Source: Sphingomonas sp. Leaf10
GTDB taxonomy: Bacteria; Pseudomonadota; Alphaproteobacteria; Sphingomonadales; Sphingomonadaceae
DNA: 36,597 nucleotides
Assembly (NCBI RefSeq): GCF_001421245.1
Contig: NZ_LMKE01000001.1
Span: 669,766 to 706,362 of the forward strand
Direction: 5' to 3'
Part shown: one piece after another, positions 31,492 through 36,597 of the stretch
Layout: each line of letters opens with the position of its first letter
How positions within the stretch are numbered: the stretch's first letter is position 1
The notes under the pieces: generated by a model
Told to the model about the DNA's origin: nothing
Database searches by the model: none
The model's input: only the letters and a program-made list of their open reading frames with translations
Translations under genes and position numbers: made by a program

Positions 31492-32684
31492 GCGCGTGCG
31501 GCAGCGTCGACCCGCGCGTCGTGGTCGCCAGCCTGATCGGCGTGGCCGATTGCCAGGCGGCGTCGCTGGGTAGCGACGGGTGGCGTGCGCTTGCGACCAG
31601 CCCGTTGTTCACCGGCGTACTGACCGGGCTGCTGATGATCGCGGTGGCGTGGCATGGCTATCGGTTGCTGGCGGTGGGTGCCGGGGGCACGTTGCTGCCG
31701 GTCGATGCCGTCGCATTGCTGGTGCGGATCGGGATCGTCGTTGCCTTGACCACCAGCTGGTCGGCCTATGACCGGCTGATTTACCGCGTCGCGACCGAAG
31801 GCCCGGCGGAGATCGCCCAGGCGACCTTTCCGGCGGCGGGGATCGAGACGGCGGCACTCGCGACGCGGTTGCAGAATGCCTATGACGCGATCGAGGTGAC
31901 GCCGGAGGAAAAGCTGGCGCGCATGACCGCGGCGCAAGGAACGGAAGCGCGCCCGGCGGTGAACCCCGAACTGTCGGCGAGTGCGGGTCCGCCCGGAAGC
32001 GACCGCAATGCCGCGGCGACCGTGCTGCTCATCAGCGGTGCGGGATCGTGGATCGCCGCGCGCTTCGCCACCGCGCTGCTCCTCGCGCTCGGTCCGATCG
32101 CGATTGCGGCGATGCTGTTCGAAACGACGGCGGGGCTGTGCATCGGCTGGCTGCGGGCGCTGATCGGAACGGCGCTGGCCGGGCTGGTCATCCCACTCGC
32201 GCTCGCGCTCGAACTGCAGATGATCGAGGGGCCGGTCCGCGCGGCGCTGCGTGCGGGCAGCGAGGAGATACCGGGACTGGCACCGATCGTATGGAGCTTC
32301 GTGCTGGTGATTGCTGCGCTGGTCTTCGTCGCGCAGCGGATGGCCGGCGGCATCCGCCTGCCCCGCTTGCGGATCGCCCCCCGTGCGCCTGCCGACGCCG
32401 CCATGCCGCCCGCCGTCGCGAAACCGACGCCGTCGCCGGGCGATCGGACCATCACCCTGACGCCGGTGTCCGCCCCGTCGCGCGCACTCGCCATCGCCCG
32501 CGCAGCCGAGATGCGGTCGGAGCGCGGGCGCGACATCGCGGTATCGGCCGGCGCCGCCGCCGCTAACCGCAACGTCACCGTCGACATACCCCGCCCGTCG
32601 CGCGGCAACGTGCTGGCCGCCGATGCCGGCCGCCTTACCGCCGGTCGCCGCACGATCGGCAGCGAACAGTTGAGAACCGCATGA
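31488..32684 (+). CDS. virB6: VirB6/TrbL inner-membrane channel protein
   Basis: 398 residues. At least five hydrophobic segments, including FTGVLTGLLMIAVAWHGYRLL, VDAVALLVRIGIVVALTT and the pair around FATALLLALGPIAIAAMLF / WLRALIGTALAGLVIPLAL. A hydrophilic Pro/Ala-rich tail runs from about 300. The pattern and position (between virB4 and virB8) fit VirB6, the polytopic channel component of the inner-membrane complex. In classical operons virB5 precedes virB6; here virB4 overlaps it directly, so virB5 is missing. It overlaps virB8 by 4 bases. Confidence 0.88.
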   Translation: MSACGSVDPRVVVASLIGVADCQAASLGSDGWRALATSPLFTGVLTGLLMIAVAWHGYRLLAVGAGGTLLPVDAVALLVRIGIVVALTTSWSAYDRLIYRVATEGPAEIAQATFPAAGIETAALATRLQNAYDAIEVTPEEKLARMTAAQGTEARPAVNPELSASAGPPGSDRNAAATVLLISGAGSWIAARFATALLLALGPIAIAAMLFETTAGLCIGWLRALIGTALAGLVIPLALALELQMIEGPVRAALRAGSEEIPGLAPIVWSFVLVIAALVFVAQRMAGGIRLPRLRIAPRAPADAAMPPAVAKPTPSPGDRTITLTPVSAPSRALAIARAAEMRSERGRDIAVSAGAAAANRNVTVDIPRPSRGNVLAADAGRLTAGRRTIGSEQLRTA

Positions 32685-33373
32685 CCACTCCGCCCGATTC
32701 CACCTATTTCGACATTGCGCGAAGCTGGGCCGACGAACGCGACCGGGCCGGTGCCCAGTCGCGCCGCATCGCCTGGACGATCGCGCTGATCGCCTGTGCC
32801 GTCGCGCTGCTGGAGGCGGTCGCGCTGGCGCTGGCGATGCCGCTGAAGACGGTGGAGCCGATCGCGGTGCTGGTCGACCGCACGACCGGCAACGTCCAGC
32901 GCGTCGACCTGAACCAGCCGCAGATGCTGGCCGCCAACGAAGCGTTGCAGCAATCGCTGCTGGCGCAATATGTCGTTGCCCGCGAAGGGTTCGATCCGGT
33001 CGGCATCCGCCAGAGTTATCGCAAGGTCGCATTGTGGTCCGATAGACAGGCGCGGTCGAGCTATGTCGCCGGCATGGCGCAGAACCCGCCCGCCGCGCGA
33101 CTGGCGCAGGGGCGGCGCGACATCGCACTGGCGGCGACGATCCGGAGCGTGTCGATGCTGTCGGCGGGCACCGCGCTGGTCCGGTTTGACGTGGCGCGGA
33201 TCGGCTATGACGGGCAGCGCAGCGACGTGCGCCCCTATGTCGCGACGATCGCCTTCGGCTATCGCGGTCAGCCGATGCGGATCGAGGACCGGTTCGACAA
33301 CCCGCTCGGCTTCGTCGTGCAGCGCTACCGCGTCGATGCGGAGGCGCCCCCGCCCGCGAGTGCCAATCCGTGA
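32681..33373 (+). CDS. virB8: VirB8 T4SS assembly factor
   Basis: 230 residues. A short cytoplasmic N-terminus (YFDIARSWADERDRA) leads to one membrane helix (about 30-52: TIALIACAVALLEAVALALA), then a periplasmic NTF2-like domain ending in the VirB8 signature NPLGFVVQRYRVD. VirB8 nucleates the arch/inner-membrane complex and contacts VirB9 and VirB10. It overlaps virB6 and virB9 by 4 bases each (ATGA and GTGA). Confidence 0.93.
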   Translation: MTTPPDSTYFDIARSWADERDRAGAQSRRIAWTIALIACAVALLEAVALALAMPLKTVEPIAVLVDRTTGNVQRVDLNQPQMLAANEALQQSLLAQYVVAREGFDPVGIRQSYRKVALWSDRQARSSYVAGMAQNPPAARLAQGRRDIALAATIRSVSMLSAGTALVRFDVARIGYDGQRSDVRPYVATIAFGYRGQPMRIEDRFDNPLGFVVQRYRVDAEAPPPASANP

Positions 33374-34032
33374 GGGCCGCCGCTTGCGTATTCACGCTGC
33401 TGTTCGCGCCTCCGGCGGTCGCTCAAGGCGATCCGCGCCTGCGCAGCGTTCCCTACGTCGCCGAGGCGGTGACCGTGCTGAAAGTCGTGCCGGGCTTCGT
33501 CGCGACGGTGGTGCTCAGCCCCGACGAACAGGTCGAGAGCATCGCCGTCGGCAACAGCGCAGCCTGGGAAGTGACGGCGAGCAAGAGCGGCGACCATCTG
33601 TTCGTCCGTCCGCTGACGCCTGGGGTCACCACCAATGTCGAGGTCGTGACCGACACCCGCCATTACAGCCTGTTGCTGCAATCGACCGTCGAGGGAGATC
33701 CGGAGGCGACGTTCCAGTTGCGCTTCGACACCGCCCCCGCGGCGGCACCCGCGGCCGAACCGGTCCGCGCGGTCGGGATGCCGGGGCGCTATCGGCTGTC
33801 GGGCAGTCGGCTCGCCCGGCCGGTCGCAATCAGCGACGATGGTGAGCGGACGCAGTTGATGTTCGATGCCAGCGCGACGCTGCCCGCCATCTACGCCCGC
33901 GATGCGCAGGGGCATGAGACGCTGGTGTCGATGCGTCGCGATCAGGACGTGTGGGTCATCGACCGCGTCTGGCCGCGCTATGTCTTTCGGCTGGGCGCCG
34001 CCACCGCCGAGGCAAAGCGGGTTACCCAATGA
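33370..34032 (+). CDS. virB9: VirB9 outer-membrane core complex protein
   Basis: 220 residues, starting at GTG 33370, which overlaps the virB8 stop as GTGA. Signal peptide (MRAAACVFTLLFAPPAVAQ), an N-terminal beta domain (SVPYVAEAVTVLKVVPGF ... LFVRPLTPGVTTNVEVVTD) and the C-terminal VirB9/CagX domain (YRLSGSRLARPVAISDDG; PAIYARDAQGHETLV). It forms the outer-membrane ring with VirB10 and normally the lipoprotein VirB7. No virB7-like lipoprotein gene lies between virB6 and virB8, so the ring may form without it or with a protein coded elsewhere. Confidence 0.93.
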   Translation: MRAAACVFTLLFAPPAVAQGDPRLRSVPYVAEAVTVLKVVPGFVATVVLSPDEQVESIAVGNSAAWEVTASKSGDHLFVRPLTPGVTTNVEVVTDTRHYSLLLQSTVEGDPEATFQLRFDTAPAAAPAAEPVRAVGMPGRYRLSGSRLARPVAISDDGERTQLMFDASATLPAIYARDAQGHETLVSMRRDQDVWVIDRVWPRYVFRLGAATAEAKRVTQ

Positions 34033-35180
34033 CCGATCCCGCAAAACCGCCCGCGACCGAAAGCGACTGCCGCCCGCAGGTCGCGCTGCCACCTGGCGGC
34101 GTGCCGGTCTGGGCGATCGGGGTCGCGGCGGGCGCGATCGGGCTGGCGATGCTGCTGACCCTGAACGCGCATCGTGATCGGCTGACCGTCGCGATGCCGG
34201 TCGAGGATGCGCCGCGATCGGTGCCGACGATGCCGCGCGCGCTCGCCGGATCGGCGGCGGCGCTGCTCGACCGGCCCGACAGCATCGATCGCGGACCGAG
34301 CTTTGCGCGGGTCGAGAACGTTCCGCCGCCCTTTTCCGAACCGCTGCCCTATCGCAGCGCCCCGGCGCCGTTCGCCGCGCCCGTCGGAGGCCCGCCCCGC
34401 CCCGCCGCCGCACCATCGTCGGGAGGCAGTTTCGAAGGACCGCGCGGCACCGTGACCTTTCCAACCGAACCGATGCCGGGCGCGCCGGTACCGGGCGGCG
34501 GCTTTTCCGGCGGCCCCCGGTCGAATGTCGGCGGGGGATCGGCGATCGTCTTCGACGGCAGCGCACCCGCCGCGACCGACGACAAGCCGCTGGGCGAAGG
34601 GGCCGCGCGCGCCACGATCATCCGCAACCGGGCGGCGGTGGTCGCACAGGGCGAATTGCTGCCCGCCACGCTGGAGACGCCGGTCAATTCGCAGCGACCG
34701 GGGCCGATCCGCGCGGTCGTGTCGCGCGACGTGCGCGGTTTCGACGGCGGGCGGGTGCTGATCCCGCGCGGCAGTCGGCTGATCGGCGAATATCGCGCCG
34801 ATCCGTCGGCTGGCAAGCGGCGCATCCTCGCCAACTGGACCCGGCTGATCCGGCCCGACGGGGTTGCGATCCGGATCGATTCCCCGGCCGCAGACGCCAT
34901 GGGCGGAACCGGCATTCCGGGGAAGGTCGACACCCATTTCCTCGCCCGCTTCGCCAATTCGGCGCTGCAATCGGCGTTGCAGATCGGCGTCAATCTCGCC
35001 TCGCGCGCGGGCGACGGGTCGGTCATCATCGGCAATACGCCGCAGGTGGCGGGCGTGACCGGACAGACGATCATCCCCGGTGCCGACGAACCCCCAACCG
35101 TCACCGTGCGCGCAGGGGCGCCGATATCGGTGTTCGTCGCCCGCGACCTCGACTTTTCGGGTGTCCCGGTGACGCGATGA
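34029..35180 (+). CDS. virB10: VirB10 energy-sensing scaffold
   Basis: 383 residues. A cytoplasmic tail and membrane helix (VWAIGVAAGAIGLAMLLTL) are followed by a long Pro-rich periplasmic stretch (about 60-180), then the TrbI/VirB10 beta-barrel domain (RAVVSRDVRGFDGGRVLIPRG, RILANWTRLIRPDGVAIRID, DTHFLARFANSALQSALQIG). It spans both membranes and gates the outer-membrane pore. The start is ATG 34029, which overlaps the virB9 stop; the frame is open from 33951, but that part belongs to virB9 in another frame. It overlaps virB11 by 4 bases. Confidence 0.94.
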   Translation: MTDPAKPPATESDCRPQVALPPGGVPVWAIGVAAGAIGLAMLLTLNAHRDRLTVAMPVEDAPRSVPTMPRALAGSAAALLDRPDSIDRGPSFARVENVPPPFSEPLPYRSAPAPFAAPVGGPPRPAAAPSSGGSFEGPRGTVTFPTEPMPGAPVPGGGFSGGPRSNVGGGSAIVFDGSAPAATDDKPLGEGAARATIIRNRAAVVAQGELLPATLETPVNSQRPGPIRAVVSRDVRGFDGGRVLIPRGSRLIGEYRADPSAGKRRILANWTRLIRPDGVAIRIDSPAADAMGGTGIPGKVDTHFLARFANSALQSALQIGVNLASRAGDGSVIIGNTPQVAGVTGQTIIPGADEPPTVTVRAGAPISVFVARDLDFSGVPVTR

Positions 35181-36157
35181 TCGAACAGCCGATCGTCGCC
35201 GATTATCTGGCGACCTTCCTCGCGCCGATCGCGTCGCTGCTCGCCCAGCGCGACGTTACCGACCTGTACGTCAATGGCAGCGGCGCGGCGTGGGTCGAAC
35301 GCAGCGGCGGCACCGTCGAACGGTACGACCTGCCGACGCTGACCGAGGACTGGCTGTAGCAGCTGTCCGAACAGATGGCGCGCGCATCGCATCAGGGGAT
35401 CAGCCGCGCCGAACCGCTATTGTCGGCGACGCTGCCCAGCGGCATCCGCGTACAGGTGGTCGCGCCCCCGGCGACACGGACCGGTTTTGCGATCGCGTTC
35501 CGACGGCAGGTCGTCAGCGATTTCCGCCTCGCCGATCTGGCGGCGGCACGGATGTTCGACGACGTCGTCGGCGCCGATGACGACCCCTATGCCGAACTGA
35601 ACGCGCTCCATGCCGCCGGTCGTTATGCAGAGTTCCTGGCGGCAGCGGTCGTGCAGCGCAAGACGATCGTCGTGTCGGGCGGCACCGCCAGCGGCAAGAC
35701 GACGTTCGTCAACGCGCTGCTGCGCGAGGTGCCGATGCACGAACGGCTGGTGACGATCGAGGACAGCGCCGAACTCGACGTCGCCCATGCCAATGCCGTC
35801 GGGCTGATCGCGACACGCGGGCGGCTGGGCGAAAGTGGTGTCGGGCCGGAGGAATTGTTGCAGGCGGCGTTGCGCCTGCGCCCCGACCGCGTCCTGTTGG
35901 GCGAGATCCGGGGCAGCGAAGCGCTGACCTTCCTCCACGCGATCAACAGCGGCCATCCCGGATCGATGACCACCGTCCATGCCGACAGCCCGGCCCGCGC
36001 CATCGATCAGATCGCGATGCTGGCGGCACAGGGCGGCGCAAAGATCGACGCCCTTGCGCTGCGCGACTATGCCGCGCGGCTGATCGATATCGTCGTGCAG
36101 CTCGACCGGACCCCGGCCGGGCGGCGGGTGCGATCGATCCTGTGGCGCGGGGGTTGA
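35177..36157 (+). pseudogene. virB11: VirB11 T4SS ATPase with in-frame TAG
   Basis: The frame is 326 positions with TAG as codon 61 (35357-35359), so it is interrupted. Both sides are clear VirB11: before the stop DVTDLYVNGSGAAWVER; after it ARASHQGISRAEPLLSATLP, Walker A GGTASGKT (168-175), Walker B/Asp box TIEDSAEL, RPDRVLLGEIRG and the His box SGHPGSMTTVHAD. One substitution (for example CAG or TGG to TAG) would explain it. An ATG at 35375, 15 bases past the stop, could restart translation and give a 260-residue protein with the ATPase core but without the start of the N-terminal domain. Last gene of the operon; VirB11 normally powers pilus assembly and substrate switching with VirB4. Confidence 0.9.
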
Positions 36158-36191
36158 TCCAATTGATTGACGTTCGCCGCCGCATCCGCTT

Positions 36192-36207
36192 CCCTTGATC
36201 CAAAGGG
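36192..36207 (+). terminator. weak hairpin after virB11
   Basis: CCCTT (36192-36196) and AAGGG (36203-36207) form a 5-bp stem with a 6-base loop in the gap between virB11 and the NIPSNAP gene. Short and without a U-run; only its position after the operon suggests termination. Confidence 0.25.
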
Positions 36208-36223
36208 TTAGGGTGAGGAAGCG

Positions 36224-36597
36224 ATGAAATACAGGACGGACCGGCGATCGATTCTCGCAGGGGCGGCGACTGCCGGTGTGGCACTCGCCAGTGGCAATGC
36301 GGGTGCGCAGGCACGGACGGCGACCACGACGCCGGAATTCTACGAACTGCGGACCTACCATCTGCTCGACGGAGCGATGAAGCAGCGGTTCGACGCGTAT
36401 ATGGAGCAGGGCTTCATTCCGGCCGCACGTCGCGCGGGGGCCGGACCGGTCGGCGTATTCGGCGTGGCGATCGGTCCGGGCAGTCCTGGCGTGCATGTGC
36501 TGATAGCGCATCGTTCGGTCGCCGATATGGTGGCGCTGCCGGACAAGCTGGCGGCCGATGCGGTCTATCGGCAGGCCGCCGCCGCCTTTGTGGCTGC
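36224..36597 (+). CDS. Tat-exported NIPSNAP-family protein, partial
   Basis: 124 codons are visible before the window ends, so the 3' part is missing. GAGGAA precedes ATG 36224. The N-terminus has a twin-arginine signal (DRRSILAGAATAGVALAS, cleavage likely near AGAQA), followed by a NIPSNAP-type ferredoxin-like fold segment (FYELRTYHLLDGAMKQRF, FIPAARRAGAGPVGVFGV, VHVLIAHRSV). In bacteria such exported NIPSNAP proteins have no settled function and are usually near sugar- or catabolism-related genes. Its own ribosome-binding site and the gap after virB11 suggest a separate unit. Confidence 0.85.
   Translation, partial: MKYRTDRRSILAGAATAGVALASGNAGAQARTATTTPEFYELRTYHLLDGAMKQRFDAYMEQGFIPAARRAGAGPVGVFGVAIGPGSPGVHVLIAHRSVADMVALPDKLAADAVYRQAAAAFVA

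Noticed and set aside
31239..33395. 718-codon minus-strand open frame opposite virB4-virB8
   Set aside because: Same antisense effect; low-complexity Arg/Ala sequence and no recognisable domain.
1..36597. CRISPR array, rRNA genes or insertion sequences
   Set aside because: No regularly spaced direct repeats, no rRNA sequence and no transposase or terminal inverted repeats recognised on reading.

Overview
The window is GC-rich, densely packed chromosomal DNA from what looks like a sphingomonad (Alphaproteobacteria, Sphingomonas-like). The clues are the order ntrY-ntrX-hfq-hflX, an Hfq made of two Sm domains in one chain, a mazG/tatD/metG/holB/tmk housekeeping run, and a large TonB-dependent receptor in a catabolic cluster. 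Most genes are translationally coupled by 4-base overlaps (ATGA, GTGA, TTGA).

Region A (1-4516, plus strand): the end of the NtrY sensor kinase, the NtrX regulator (no GAFTGA loop; a run of nine G in its linker), tandem-Sm Hfq and the ribosome-associated GTPase HflX. Region B (4571-13816, minus strand) is a long housekeeping series, in transcription order: lytic transglycosylase (MltB-like), SPOR protein, D-Ala-D-Ala carboxypeptidase, thymidylate kinase, DNA polymerase III delta', methionyl-tRNA synthetase, TatD nuclease, metallo-beta-lactamase-fold hydrolase, retropepsin-like protease, MazG. A tRNA-Ser(UGA) follows at 13932-14021, with a short orphan coding remnant at its 3' side.

Region C (14138-22690, minus strand) is one apparent catabolic unit: TetR regulator, TonB-dependent receptor, MFS transporter, secreted type-B carboxylesterase, acyl-CoA ligase and an MFE-2-like short-chain dehydrogenase. 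The inferred path is: capture an ester at the outer membrane, hydrolyse it, import the acid, make its CoA thioester, and oxidise it at C3. The substrate is unknown. Divergent from it is a CHASE3-HAMP-GAF-GGDEF diguanylate cyclase with an intact active site and I-site.

Region D (25157-36157, plus strand) is accessory. A Sco-type copper chaperone lies 26 bases before a gene for a secreted copper-radical oxidase (galactose/glyoxal-oxidase-like) carrying two AbfB beta-trefoils. The oxidase frame is broken by a +1 shift near 26004 and by a TAG at 28303 that removes the last trefoil lobe. It is followed by a compact type IV secretion operon, virB2-B3-B4-B6-B8-B9-B10-B11, without recognisable virB1, virB5, virB7 or virD4, in which virB11 has an in-frame TAG at 35357. 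The window ends in a Tat-exported NIPSNAP-family gene that runs off the edge.

The parts most worth a second look are the Sco/copper-radical-oxidase pair, the three lesions concentrated in Region D (two of them in-frame TAG), the reduced T4SS, the tandem Hfq with its structured leader, and the G9 tract in ntrX. All functional calls come from reading motifs by eye; no database search was run.
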